Notes: generated by a model from the sequence alone, not told the origin. A stretch of DNA of 51,133 nt from Micromonosporaceae bacterium (GCA_007130245.1 SLSW01000192.1:1-51133); one strand, 5' to 3'; shown: positions 8,512 through 17,145, counted from the first letter of the stretch. Translations and numbers: made by a program.

Positions 8512-8806
8512 GACTCAGGTGACGTGGCGGGCGCCGGATGAGCTGGTAGAGCGCACTCGTCAAGCCGCCGCACGGGAGGGCCGCAGCCTCAACGACTACC
8601 TGACCCGGTTGGCGCAGGCCGCGACCGATCCAGAGCTGGCCGGCAGCGACGCCGAGCGCATCCGGGAGCGGCTCTCCCTGGCCGGGCTGCTCGCACCGGC
8701 GGGGCCACCGGCGCGGAGCCCCGACCCCGCTGCGGTGGCGCGGGCGCGCCGCAGGGCCGGCCGAGGCACGCCGCTGTCGGATCTGGTCGCCGAGGAACGC
8801 GGGTGA
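8510..8806 (+). CDS. VapB-like antitoxin (RHH type)
   Basis: The 98-residue protein starts MTQVTWRAPDELVERTRQAA and continues GRSLNDYLTRL, the pattern of a ribbon-helix-helix DNA-binding domain. The basic, proline-rich C-terminal half would be the toxin-neutralising tail. It precedes and overlaps the PIN toxin gene by 4 nt (GTGA). As in other type II modules it should repress its own promoter together with the toxin. Family-level call from sequence pattern and context. Confidence 0.8.
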   Translation: MTQVTWRAPDELVERTRQAAAREGRSLNDYLTRLAQAATDPELAGSDAERIRERLSLAGLLAPAGPPARSPDPAAVARARRRAGRGTPLSDLVAEERG

Positions 8807-9243
8807 GCACCGCGTTCGCGGACTCGTCGGCGTTGGTGAAACTGTATGCCGACGAGCCAGGGTCCGACGCCGTTCGGGCGCTGGCCAGGCTTGCGGTGTC
8901 ACAGCTCGCGCGGGTCGAGGTGCCGGCCGCACTCTGGCGCAAGCACCGGCTCGGGGAGCTGCCAGCGACTGACACCGGCGTCCTGGTCAACGCGTTCGAA
9001 GCTGACTACTTCGGCACCGACCAGGACCCGGCCGGCTTCTTCACCATCACCGTCACCGCGCAGATTCTCGACCACGCTGCCCGGCTGGTCGGTGTGCACA
9101 ACCTCCGCGCCTACGACGCAGTTCAGCTAGCGAGCGGGTTCGCGGTCAGCGCGGTGCTGCCCGAAGGCGCCGCTTTCCTTGCCTTCGACAAGACATTACG
9201 CGCCGCAGCTACCGCGGAAGGCCTGCACGTTCTGCCGGAGTAG
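8803..9243 (+). CDS. VapC-type PIN-domain toxin
   Basis: The 146-residue PIN-domain protein begins MSTAFADSSALVKLYADEPGS, giving the first conserved Asp. VEVPAALW supplies the conserved Glu and RAYDAVQLASG the later Asp, and LAFDKTLRAAA closes the fold. These acidic residues form the metal-dependent RNase site, so an active toxin that cleaves RNA is expected. The GTG start overlaps the antitoxin stop, giving translational coupling. Confidence 0.88.
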   Translation: MSTAFADSSALVKLYADEPGSDAVRALARLAVSQLARVEVPAALWRKHRLGELPATDTGVLVNAFEADYFGTDQDPAGFFTITVTAQILDHAARLVGVHNLRAYDAVQLASGFAVSAVLPEGAAFLAFDKTLRAAATAEGLHVLPE

Positions 9244-9356
9244 TCGGGCGACCCGGCCCGAGGGATCCGGACCGTCGATGCTGCGAGGCGCCGTCGCCGG
9301 TTTGCGCACTCCCGGCTACGCTACCGACCACGTTGACGAGGGTGTGGAGGTCGCGG

Positions 9357-10427
9357 TTGGCACAGCAGCAGCACCGCCCGTCGGGGCGGGTGGTGGTGAT
9401 CGGGCTGGGCGGCACGATCGCCATGCGCCCGGCCGACGGCGGCGGAGCGGTGCCGGCGCTGTCGCCGGCCGAGCTGGTCGCGGCGGTGCCGCAGCTGGCC
9501 GACACCGACGTCGAAGTCGAGGCGGTCGGGCTGCACGAGCGGCCGGGCGCGTCGGTCGGCTTCGACGACCTGGACGCGCTGCGGCTGGCGGTCGAGCACC
9601 ACCTGGGCGCCGGCGTGGACGGGGTGGTGGTCACCCAAGGCACCGACACCATCGAGGAGACCTCGTACCTGCTCGACCTGACGTACGGCCGCAGCGCGCC
9701 GGTGGTGGTCACCGGGGCGATGCGCAACCCGAGCCTGGCCGGGGCCGACGGGCCGGCGAACCTGCTGGCCGCGGTCCAGACCGCGGCCAGCAGCGAGGCG
9801 CGCGGTCACGGGGTGCTGGTGGTGTTCAACGACGAGATCCACGCGGCGCGCCGGGTGCGCAAGATGCACACGAGCAACCCGGCCACGTTCCGCTCCCCGA
9901 ACGGCGGCCCGCTGGGGTACGTGGTGGAGGGGCGCCCGCGACTGCTCAACCGGCTCGACCATCGACCGGTGGTGCCGGTGCCGGCCGAGCCCCCGCATCC
10001 GAACGTCGGGCTCTACACGGTCACCCTCGGCGACGACGGCGGCGGGCTGGCCGACGCCGCGGACCGGTACGACGGGCTGGTGGTGGCCGCGTTCGGCGCC
10101 GGTCATGTGGCCCAGCCGATGGTGGCGCCGCTGTCGGCACTGGCCGCCCGGATGCCGGTGGTGCTCGCGTCCCGCACCGGCGAAGGGTCGGTGCTGTCCG
10201 AGACGTACGGCTTCGGCGGCTCGGAGAGCGACCTGCTGGCGCGGGGCCTGCTGCGTGCCGGGTTCCTGGACCCGCTCAAGGCCCGGATCCTGCTGCACAC
10301 CGTGCTACGGGTCACCACCGACCAGCAGGCGCTCACCGCCGCGTTCGGGGTCGCCGGCGGGTACGCCGACCCGACCACCTGGCCGTGGCCCGACCGGCAG
10401 GCCACGGCCAGGTCATCCGGCACCTGA
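9357..10427 (+). CDS. L-asparaginase
   Basis: This enzyme hydrolyses asparagine to aspartate and ammonia. The first catalytic Thr is in VIGLGGTIAMR and the second in VVTQGTDTIEETSY, both hallmark motifs, and a C-terminal SRTGEGSVLSETYGF segment is also typical. A TTG start at 9357 is chosen because GGAGG lies 6 nt before it; in-frame TTG at 9333 and GTG at 9342 have no ribosome-binding site. From 9357 the product is 356 residues. No signal peptide is evident. It is convergent with the alpha/beta hydrolase gene, with 12 bp between stops. Confidence 0.88.
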   Translation: MAQQQHRPSGRVVVIGLGGTIAMRPADGGGAVPALSPAELVAAVPQLADTDVEVEAVGLHERPGASVGFDDLDALRLAVEHHLGAGVDGVVVTQGTDTIEETSYLLDLTYGRSAPVVVTGAMRNPSLAGADGPANLLAAVQTAASSEARGHGVLVVFNDEIHAARRVRKMHTSNPATFRSPNGGPLGYVVEGRPRLLNRLDHRPVVPVPAEPPHPNVGLYTVTLGDDGGGLADAADRYDGLVVAAFGAGHVAQPMVAPLSALAARMPVVLASRTGEGSVLSETYGFGGSESDLLARGLLRAGFLDPLKARILLHTVLRVTTDQQALTAAFGVAGGYADPTTWPWPDRQATARSSGT

Positions 10428-10439
10428 GGAAGGCTCTGT

Positions 10440-11267
10440 TCACCCTCCCTGCAGGAACGGTACGAGTTCGTCGGCAAGCGCCTTGGGGGCCACCCAAGGG
10501 GCCATGTGCCCCACGCCCGGCACCTCGTGCAGCCGCGCGTGCGCAAGGGTGTCGGCCAGGTGGCGCGCGGACGCCGCATGCGGGACGGTGGTACGCGAGC
10601 CGTAGACGGCCAGCACCGGCATCGTGACCTTGGCCAGTTCGGACGGGTCGTTGGCGTCGGGGGCCTCGGTCTCCGGCGCCTGCTCGAGCACGCGCAGCAG
10701 CTGCGGCACGCACCGCCCCCACTGCTCGTACGCGTCCTGCTCGTCCAGGGCGGCCAGCTCCTCCCCGTTGGACACCGCCCGGAGGAACTCGCGCGCCGCC
10801 TCGGCCAGCTTCCCTTCACTGGCGGCCTGCCCCATGGCCGCCACGCCGTGGCCGAACCGGGCGGCATCCTCGTTGTCCTGCTGCCAGAACTCGAACACCG
10901 GCGACTCGAACAGCACGAGCCGGGAGATCCGGGCACCCCGCGCGGCGGCTCCCAGGGCGTAGTATCCACCGGTCGAGTAGGCCGCCACCGCGGCCGGCTC
11001 ACCGATGCTGTCGACGAACGCGGCCAGGTCCTCGGCGTGGCGCTCGGGTCGCAGATCGGCGTGGTCACCGCTGTGTCCGCGACCGCGCATGCTCGGCACA
11101 TAGCAGGTGAAGTGCGGAGTCAGCAACGGCAGCATCGCCGCCCAGGACAGGCTGCCGTCGTCCAGGCCGCCGTGGGCGAGCACCACCGGCGGCCCGTCCC
11201 CGTGCACAGGGCCACCGATCACGGTGCCGTCGGCTGAGGTGGCCCGATGCAGGCGGGTCTGGTTCAT
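10440..11267 (-). CDS. Alpha/beta-fold hydrolase
   Basis: The 275-residue protein has the standard hydrolase order: VVLAHGGLDDGSLSW as oxyanion-hole strand, PSMRGRGHSGDH, nucleophile elbow AAYSTGGYYALG (serine in Y-S-T-G-G, not the usual G-x-S-x-G), a probable acid in VLAVYGSRT and catalytic His in VPGVGHMAPW. The ATG has GGAAGGAGA upstream. It lies 125 bp downstream of the second SARP gene in the same orientation and may be co-transcribed with it. The substrate is unknown. Confidence 0.85.
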   Translation of the reverse strand: MNQTRLHRATSADGTVIGGPVHGDGPPVVLAHGGLDDGSLSWAAMLPLLTPHFTCYVPSMRGRGHSGDHADLRPERHAEDLAAFVDSIGEPAAVAAYSTGGYYALGAAARGARISRLVLFESPVFEFWQQDNEDAARFGHGVAAMGQAASEGKLAEAAREFLRAVSNGEELAALDEQDAYEQWGRCVPQLLRVLEQAPETEAPDANDPSELAKVTMPVLAVYGSRTTVPHAASARHLADTLAHARLHEVPGVGHMAPWVAPKALADELVPFLQGG

Positions 11268-11392
11268 GTTCGGTCTCCTTCCCGACGGTCGTGCGGACGC
11301 CTGCCGGCACGACAGGTCACGTGCTCAGGTCCACGCTGGCCGGCCGAGGTTGTGGCAGGGGTGTGGCGCGATTGTGGCGCCGGTGCCCGCAC

Positions 11393-14300
11393 TCAGCGGT
11401 CGAGCAGGTCGTCGAGGACACCCAGGGCGTAGTCGGCGGCCTCGCCGACGGACATGCGCCGGCCCTCCGCGGCGCGGGTGTGCGCACGGTCGGCGTCCAC
11501 CCGCGCGACCAGATCGGTCCAGGCCGCGTCCAACCGCTCGGCTTCCTCGCCGAACGCGGGGGCGTCGCCGCCGGTGACCGCACCGTGCAGCGTCGCGGCG
11601 GCCTCGTCCGCGCCGACCCGCGCCAGCAGCTCGACCAGGTTGCGCAGTGTGGTGAGCTGCTGGCGGTCGCCGGTGAACCGGCGCCAGAGCCGCACCGCCT
11701 CCCGGAACAGGCTCAACGCCCGGTTGGTGTCGCCGCGGCGGGTGCACAGCGACGCCAGTGTCACCAGCGCCGCGCCTTCGGGCAGGTGGCTTCCGGCACC
11801 TCGTGCCAGCTCCACGGCCGCCTCCAGCCGCTGCTGCGCTCCGGCCGGGTCGGAAACCATCAGCGCCTCGCCGTGACAGCTCAACGCCAGCGCCCGCATG
11901 TACGGATTGCCGGAGGCCTCCGCGGCGCGGTCGAGCCGCGCGGCCACCGCCAGCGCCCCGTCCACGTCACCGCCGTAGAGCCGGACCAGCAGCCCCTGCA
12001 CCCCCGCGGACACGCGGTAGTAGTTCACGTCCCGCGCGGGCGCGTCGAGCGCGTCGATGACCTCGTCGACCGCACCGTCGAGCGCCACCACCTCGTCGAA
12101 CGCTCCGGTGAGCATCCCGGTGACCCGCACCGCGACGAGGGCCCACAGCCGCGCGGGCGCGGCAGCCTCCGAGTCGGCGAGCACCGCTTCCGCCCGCTCG
12201 CGCGAGCGGGCGAAGTCCGAGCGCAGGGCTGCGCCGTACGCCGCCGCCGCGAGTGCGAGCGGGTATGCCGGGTGCTCCGGTGCCCCGGTCAGGTGCACGG
12301 CCCGTTCCAACCAGGTGGTGATCTCCTCACGCAGGCCGACCTCGAGGTAGTCCCCCAACGCGACCGCCAGGCGCAACGCCCCGTCGACGTCCTCCGCGGC
12401 CACCAACCACTCGTGGGCGACCCGCAGGTCGTCCATGACCGCGTCGATGTCGGCGCACGCGACCGCCTGGTCGGGGCCGCGCACCCGCGGGCCCCACTGT
12501 TCGGCGAGCGCCACGTGGTAGTCGGCGTGCCGCCGACGCAGCACCTCCGTCGCGCCGGCCTCGGCGAGCCGGGCGGCACCGTAGTCGCGCAGCGTGTCCA
12601 GCAACCGGTAACGCACCGCTTCACCGGATCGGTCCACCGCCACCATCGACTTGTCCACCAGCTCCGCCAGCTCGCCGGGCACTTGCCCGGCGGCGACCGG
12701 TTCGCCGGCGCACACGTGCTCGGCGGCCCCCAGCGAGAACGGGCCCGCGAACACCGACAACCGGTCGAACAGTCGCGCCTGGTGCTCGGTGAGCAGCTCG
12801 TAGGACCAGGACACCACCGCCTGCAGCGTGCGGTGCCGCCCCGCCTCGTACGCCGGGCCACCGGTCAGCACGGCGAACCGGTCGCTCAGGCGCGCCCGGA
12901 GATCGTCCGGGTCCATCGCCCGTACCCGCGCGGCGGCCAGCTCGATCGCCAACGGCAACCCGTCGAGGCGGCGGCACACCGCCGCGACCGCGGGTGCGCT
13001 CGCGCCGGTGAGCACGAATCCCGGCTCGGCCGCCGCAGCGCGGTCCCGGAACAACGCGCCCGCGGGAGCCGCGAGGACCTCGGCGGCGCCCGCGCCGGCC
13101 GGCGGCACCGGCAGCGGTGCGACCCGCCACACCCGCTCACCTGGCAGCCGGAGGGGTTCGCGCGAGGTGGCGAGCACCGCCAGGTGCGGACACCGGGCCA
13201 ACAGGGTGGCCACCAGCTGGCAGACCGGCGCCAGCACGTGCTCGCAGTTGTCGAGCACCAGCAGCACCCGGCGACGCCCCACCGCCGCGACCACTGTCTC
13301 TTCCGCTGACCGGCCGCCCTGCTGCGGCACCTCGAAAGCGCCCACCAGCGCCATGCCCACGCTGCCGGGCTCGCGCACCGGCGCCAGCCAACCGGTGACC
13401 ACACCGTCGTCGAAACGTTCGGCGACCTCAGCCGCCACCCGTTCGGCCAGCCGGGTCTTGCCCACCCCTCCAGGTCCGGTCAGGGTTACCACAGTGGAGG
13501 AGTTAACCAGCCCCGCGACCAGGGCAACGTCCTCGTCCCGTCCGATGAGCTGCCGGCCGTTGGGCGGCCCGGGCGGGTGGTCTACGGACGCTGCGGCCCC
13601 GCGTTCCGGCGGGGACGGTGCCCGGCGTCCGACCACCGCCGGCGCGGCGGGATCGGCCTCCTGCCGCAGCACACTCGTGTACACCGCACGCGCCGCCGGC
13701 GACGGATCCACCCCCAGCTCGTCTCGCAGACGCCGCTGCAACGCGCGGTAGACGGCCATCGCGTCGGCCTGCCGGCCGCTGCGGTACAGGGCCAGCATCA
13801 GCCGGCTGTGGGCAGTCTCGTCCAGCGGATCGGCGGCGGTGCGGGCCTCCAGCTCGGCGACCACCTCCCGGTGGCGACCGAGAGCGAGCAGCGCGTCGAC
13901 CCGGTCGTCGGCGGCGTCGGCCCGCAGCCGCTCCAGGCGCACCGCCTCCGGTCGCACTATCTCGTTGTCGGCCAGCTCGCCGAACGCCGGCCCCCGCCAC
14001 AGGCGCTCGGCCTGCTCCAGCAGCGTCACTGTCTCGGCCGGGTCGACGTCCCGGGTGTCGCGCGCGTGGGCCACCAGCTGCTCGAACCGCACCGCGTCCC
14101 AGTCGGCGACTTCCGGATCCACCCGGTAGCCGTCGGGCCCGCTGACCACCGCCCGCCCCCCGCGCGCATCGGCGGCCCGGAGCTCGCCTCGCAGTCGGGA
14201 GATGTGGCTGCGCAGGGAGTTCAGGGCGCTCACCGGCGGGTCCGGATGCCACACCGCATCGACGAGCCGGCCGGTCGACACGACCCGGCCACGCGCGGCC

Positions 14301-14401
14301 AGCAGCGCCGCCAGGATGGTGCGACGCCGTTCGCTGCCGAGCTCCACCGTGTGACCACTGGTCGTACTGACCTCGACCGGCCCCAGGACGCGGAACTGCA
14401 T
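11393..14401 (-). CDS. AfsR-type SARP transcriptional regulator (second copy)
   Basis: The 1002-residue paralogue of the regulator at 4468 has the same domain order. The OmpR-like winged helix is at about residues 1-90 (MQFRVLGPVEVSTTSG) and the BTAD region at about 95-240. The NTPase has GPGGVGKTRLAERVA near residue 307 and VLLVLDNCEHVLAPV, followed by a TPR-like C-terminal half. It lacks the duplicated linker of the first copy. TACACT ends 5 nt before the ATG. Likely targets are the adjacent alpha/beta hydrolase gene or a distant cluster. Two AfsR-like giants within 10 kb suggest duplication, but a search is needed to test that. Confidence 0.92.
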   Translation of the reverse strand: MQFRVLGPVEVSTTSGHTVELGSERRRTILAALLAARGRVVSTGRLVDAVWHPDPPVSALNSLRSHISRLRGELRAADARGGRAVVSGPDGYRVDPEVADWDAVRFEQLVAHARDTRDVDPAETVTLLEQAERLWRGPAFGELADNEIVRPEAVRLERLRADAADDRVDALLALGRHREVVAELEARTAADPLDETAHSRLMLALYRSGRQADAMAVYRALQRRLRDELGVDPSPAARAVYTSVLRQEADPAAPAVVGRRAPSPPERGAAASVDHPPGPPNGRQLIGRDEDVALVAGLVNSSTVVTLTGPGGVGKTRLAERVAAEVAERFDDGVVTGWLAPVREPGSVGMALVGAFEVPQQGGRSAEETVVAAVGRRRVLLVLDNCEHVLAPVCQLVATLLARCPHLAVLATSREPLRLPGERVWRVAPLPVPPAGAGAAEVLAAPAGALFRDRAAAAEPGFVLTGASAPAVAAVCRRLDGLPLAIELAAARVRAMDPDDLRARLSDRFAVLTGGPAYEAGRHRTLQAVVSWSYELLTEHQARLFDRLSVFAGPFSLGAAEHVCAGEPVAAGQVPGELAELVDKSMVAVDRSGEAVRYRLLDTLRDYGAARLAEAGATEVLRRRHADYHVALAEQWGPRVRGPDQAVACADIDAVMDDLRVAHEWLVAAEDVDGALRLAVALGDYLEVGLREEITTWLERAVHLTGAPEHPAYPLALAAAAYGAALRSDFARSRERAEAVLADSEAAAPARLWALVAVRVTGMLTGAFDEVVALDGAVDEVIDALDAPARDVNYYRVSAGVQGLLVRLYGGDVDGALAVAARLDRAAEASGNPYMRALALSCHGEALMVSDPAGAQQRLEAAVELARGAGSHLPEGAALVTLASLCTRRGDTNRALSLFREAVRLWRRFTGDRQQLTTLRNLVELLARVGADEAAATLHGAVTGGDAPAFGEEAERLDAAWTDLVARVDADRAHTRAAEGRRMSVGEAADYALGVLDDLLDR

Positions 14402-14465
14402 ACCGCAGTGTAGGAACGGGACCCGACCGGTACGCCAGACTCCGGCGTGCAGGTCGGAGCCGCCC

Positions 14466-14894
14466 TCAGCCGAGGATGGCGTAGACGGTGGTGGCCCGCG
14501 CCGCCGGCTCCGCGGACCCGTCAGCGGTCATGTCGGTGGACAGGAACGCCAGCGTGCGGCCCAGCTTGTTGACCCGGCAGGTGATGAGCACGTCGGTGCC
14601 GGTGACCGGACGCTGGAAACTGGTCGACTGCTGGACGGTGGTCATCGGTCCGTACCCGCCGCGCGCGGCCGAGATCGCGATCACCGCGGCGGTGTCGGCA
14701 GCGGCCATCAGCGCCTGCCCGCACAGCGCCCCACCCTCGCGCGCGAGCCGGTCGGACCACGGCAGGCGCAGCACGGCGTGCCGCTCGCCGGTCTGCTCGA
14801 CCACGAGGCCGAGCTCGCGGATCCAGGGGGCGAAGTTGTCGGCGAGGATCGCGTCGCCGTCGGCAGGAGTCAGGGGGTGGGCGGTCTGTGTCAT
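14466..14894 (-). CDS. PaaI-family hotdog thioesterase
   Basis: This 142-residue protein has the single-hotdog thioesterase fold. The central helix sequence GGALCGQALMAAADTAAVIAI and the strand YGPMTTVQQSTSFQRPV are typical of PaaI-like acyl-CoA thioesterases. An ATG at 14894 is chosen because the upstream extension is low-complexity Arg-rich sequence. CACGAT lies 6 nt before it, a weak -10. It is divergent from the kinase-like gene at 15027. The acyl substrate is unknown. Confidence 0.82.
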   Translation of the reverse strand: MTQTAHPLTPADGDAILADNFAPWIRELGLVVEQTGERHAVLRLPWSDRLAREGGALCGQALMAAADTAAVIAISAARGGYGPMTTVQQSTSFQRPVTGTDVLITCRVNKLGRTLAFLSTDMTADGSAEPAARATTVYAILG

Positions 14895-15014
14895 CTCACC
14901 ATCGTGCCGGCATCCGCGGTCGCGGCGACCACTGCCCCGCCGGTCAGCGGCCGGCGATGTCCGCTGGCCTACTCTCCGCGATGCCGGGTCGGTGGTGAAG
15001 GTCCGAGTAGCGGG

Positions 15015-15020
15015 TACCAT
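15015..15020 (+). promoter_or_regulatory. -10 element (TACCAT), leaderless start
   Basis: TACCAT is 6 nt before the GTG at 15027 and no Shine-Dalgarno is visible. Confidence 0.45.
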
Positions 15021-15026
15021 GATCGA

Positions 15027-16184
15027 GTGCGGAACGAGTCTACAGACGATCGCGTGCCGAGCCTTGTGGACGAGGCTGGGCACCTGTTGGCGACGCAGTG
15101 GGGAGACCCAGTCAGGCTGCGGATTCATGACGTGATCCGCTCATGGGGTCGACACACACTGCTGCGGTGCCGGGTCAAGCAGGCACCCCGGCTGAGCCCG
15201 GGGTTCGTTGTCGTCAAGACCGTCAACCAGCCGGAGCAGCAGATGCTGCCGGAGCGCGCCGGCCTGGAACTGCTCAGCGCCATCCCGCAGACGCGGGAAC
15301 TGATACCGGAAATGTACGCCGCCGCCAACACGATGCTGGTGCTCGAAGACCTCGGCAACGCCCCCATGCTGTCGCAGCTGTTGCGGGCCCGAGCCGCCTG
15401 GGCAGAGGAAGGGCTGCTGGAAAGCATGCGTGGGCTGGCGACTGTGCACGCGCGCACCAGGGGCCGGTATGCCGAGTATGCGCACCTGCACGCGAAGTAT
15501 GGATCCACCATTCCCGGCAACGACCCGACCGGTAATCCGTTGAACGTCGCCGACCTGTCCGCGGTGCTGGCCCGCGCCCTGGCCGCCGTAGGGCTCGACC
15601 CGGACGACATACCGTCGGACGAGCTGCGCTATGTGGTCGAGCGGATGTCGCCACCGGCGGACCTCACGTGTCTGACCTTCTACGACCAGTGCCCGTCCAA
15701 CCGGATGATGGTCAACGGTCGACTGCGCGTCGTCGACCTCGAAATGGTTGCATTCCGCCACCCGTTCCTCGATGCCGCCTACCCGTTGCTGGGCTACCTC
15801 AAGTGCATGGACGGACTGCGGCTACCCGACCAACTGGAACGGCAGCTGATGTCGACCTACCGGGCAGGGGTCGCCGACGCCTATCCGGAGCTCGTCGACG
15901 ACGGCCGGTTCGCTGACGAGATGACCAGCGCCTGCGCCGTGTCGGTGCTCTGGCACCTCACCAAGACCTCAGCCGCTGTCGACTCCGACGGCGTCGTTGG
16001 CCACTTCCTCATCCGGCGCCGGCAACGCCTCCTCGCCGTCCTGGACGCCTTCCTCGCCACGGCCACTGCGTACGGCGCGTTGCCGCGGCTCACAGACGTG
16101 TGCCGGCGGCTGAGGAGTCGCCTCGGGGACCGCTGGGAGGGACTGGTCGAGCCACTGCCGACCTTTTCGATCTGGCGCGGGTAG
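15027..16184 (+). CDS. Phosphotransferase (APH/kinase-fold) family protein with atypical catalytic loop
   Basis: The 385-residue protein looks like a divergent APH-type kinase. FVVVKTVNQPE provides the ATP-binding lysine and LVLEDLG the hinge. The catalytic loop reads FYDQCPSNRM where HGDxxxxN is usual, so the His is Tyr but Asp and Asn are kept. RVVDLEMV replaces DFG with DLE, as in many APH relatives. The GTG start is set by the upstream TACCAT and by loss of plausible sequence before it. The substrate is unknown. Confidence 0.65.
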   Translation: MRNESTDDRVPSLVDEAGHLLATQWGDPVRLRIHDVIRSWGRHTLLRCRVKQAPRLSPGFVVVKTVNQPEQQMLPERAGLELLSAIPQTRELIPEMYAAANTMLVLEDLGNAPMLSQLLRARAAWAEEGLLESMRGLATVHARTRGRYAEYAHLHAKYGSTIPGNDPTGNPLNVADLSAVLARALAAVGLDPDDIPSDELRYVVERMSPPADLTCLTFYDQCPSNRMMVNGRLRVVDLEMVAFRHPFLDAAYPLLGYLKCMDGLRLPDQLERQLMSTYRAGVADAYPELVDDGRFADEMTSACAVSVLWHLTKTSAAVDSDGVVGHFLIRRRQRLLAVLDAFLATATAYGALPRLTDVCRRLRSRLGDRWEGLVEPLPTFSIWRG

Positions 16185-16190
16185 CGAGTT

Positions 16191-16382
16191 GTGCGGACCC
16201 CGCTCACGGGTGGTGCGGTCTCAGCGGAAGTCGCGGGCGGCTCCAGCCCACCGGATCTGAGCGTGCCCGCGTTGGCCGCGCGGGCGCGGATGAGCCCACG
16301 CCACTTCGCCCGCAGCTTCTGGCAGCAGGTCGGGGTGACCCCCGGCCAGTACGTCCAGCAGCTCCGGCCGGAGGCGACCTGA
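16191..16382 (+). pseudogene. AraC/GlxA-type regulator remnant
   Basis: An open frame encodes LSVPALAARARMSPRHFARSFWQQVGVTP in which the first AraC-type helix-turn-helix of a GlxA-like regulator is clear. It stops after QYVQQLRPEAT, where intact proteins continue through a second HTH. The N-terminal amidotransferase-like domain is absent. This is a decayed fragment of 63 codons, sitting between the kinase-like gene and the VapBC pair. One copy of the 17-bp direct repeat (16221-16237) lies inside it. Confidence 0.65.
16221..16237. repeat. 17-bp direct repeat, copy 1 (TCAGCGGAAGTCGCGGG)
   Basis: This copy is identical to 17129-17145, which forms the 3' end of dnaE2 including its stop codon. 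The two copies are 891 bp apart and enclose the VapBC pair. On the minus strand both read as the C-terminus R-D-F-R-stop. Confidence 0.7.
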
Positions 16383-16419
16383 GCGCTGCCGCGAGCCCGG
16401 CGTACAAGGCAATTGATGG

Positions 16420-16425
16420 TAATAT
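16420..16425 (+). promoter_or_regulatory. -10 element (TAATAT), leaderless start of VapBC
   Basis: TAATAT is 6 nt before the GTG at 16432. The surrounding 16411-16431 is strongly AT-rich against the GC-rich background, typical of a toxin-antitoxin promoter. No Shine-Dalgarno is present. Confidence 0.55.
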
Positions 16426-16431
16426 GTTTTT

Positions 16432-16692
16432 GTGCGCACTACAGTTGATCTTCCCGACGAGCTCATGCGGGCCGCCAAGACGCGCGCCGCAGAGCAGGGC
16501 GAAAGCCTCCGGGAGCTGTTTGCCCGCGCCCTCGCGGGCGAGCTCGGCACACCGCCCCGAGATCGCCGGACCGGCCGGGTGACGCTGCCGTTGGTGGGAT
16601 TCGGCGCAACACCCGCCAGGGAGGTCACCAACCTCGACATCGAGGCGGCACTGACGGCTGACGATGCCGAGAAGACCGGTGACCGGCGGTGA
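16432..16692 (+). CDS. VapB-type RHH antitoxin
   Basis: The 86-residue protein begins MRTTVDLPDELMRAAKTRAAEQGESLRELF, a clear ribbon-helix-helix/CopG-type DNA-binding domain. The C-terminal part is a flexible tail of the kind that wraps a PIN toxin. Its stop overlaps the toxin start in GTGA. It is convergent with dnaE2 and lies within the 17-bp direct repeat pair. Confidence 0.87.
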   Translation: MRTTVDLPDELMRAAKTRAAEQGESLRELFARALAGELGTPPRDRRTGRVTLPLVGFGATPAREVTNLDIEAALTADDAEKTGDRR

Positions 16693-17111
16693 ACCTTCCC
16701 GACGTGGGGGTCTGGCTGGCCGCGGTGTGGGGACGGCACGCTCACCATCCGGTGGCGGCCCGGTGGTTCGAGAGCCAGCACCGTGAGTTCGTCCTGTGCC
16801 GGATCACGCAGATGAGCCTGCTCCACCTGCTGTCGAACCCGTCGGTGATGGGCGATGATGCGTTGACCCGCGGCGCCGCCTGGGCTGTCATCGACCAGCT
16901 GCGCAGCGACGGCAGGGTCATCTGGTACGACGAGCCCGGGCATCTGGAACCGGTCTGGCGCGCGTTGTCAGCGCGGGACGACAACAGCCACAAGCTCTGG
17001 ACCGACGACTACCTGGCGGCCTTCGCGCAGGCGGGTGGCCTCACGCTCGCCACGCTCGACGGTGGCTTCCGGCAACGCTATCCGTCCGTGGCGGTGGAGA
17101 CGCTGGTCTGA
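16689..17111 (+). CDS. VapC-type PIN-domain toxin
   Basis: The 140-residue PIN protein begins MNLPDVGVWLAAVWGRHAHH, matching the MxxPDVNVLLA class of VapC toxins with Gly in place of the usual Asn after the Asp. FVLCRITQMSLLHLLSNP, KLWTDDYLAAFA and LATLDGGF carry the remaining conserved positions, so an active RNase is expected. It ends 17 bp before the dnaE2 stop on the other strand. Confidence 0.87.
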   Translation: MNLPDVGVWLAAVWGRHAHHPVAARWFESQHREFVLCRITQMSLLHLLSNPSVMGDDALTRGAAWAVIDQLRSDGRVIWYDEPGHLEPVWRALSARDDNSHKLWTDDYLAAFAQAGGLTLATLDGGFRQRYPSVAVETLV

Positions 17112-17128
17112 GACGCCGCGGCGACCGG

Positions 17129-17145
17129 TCAGCGGAAGTCGCGGG
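17129..17145. repeat. 17-bp direct repeat, copy 2, at dnaE2 3' end
   Basis: TCAGCGGAAGTCGCGGG includes the dnaE2 stop codon and the codons for its last residues. It is identical to 16221-16237. Confidence 0.7.

Noticed and set aside
11291-13309. 672-codon plus-strand open frame opposite the second SARP
   Set aside because: A shadow of the SARP reading frame, rich in Arg, His and Gly with no family pattern.
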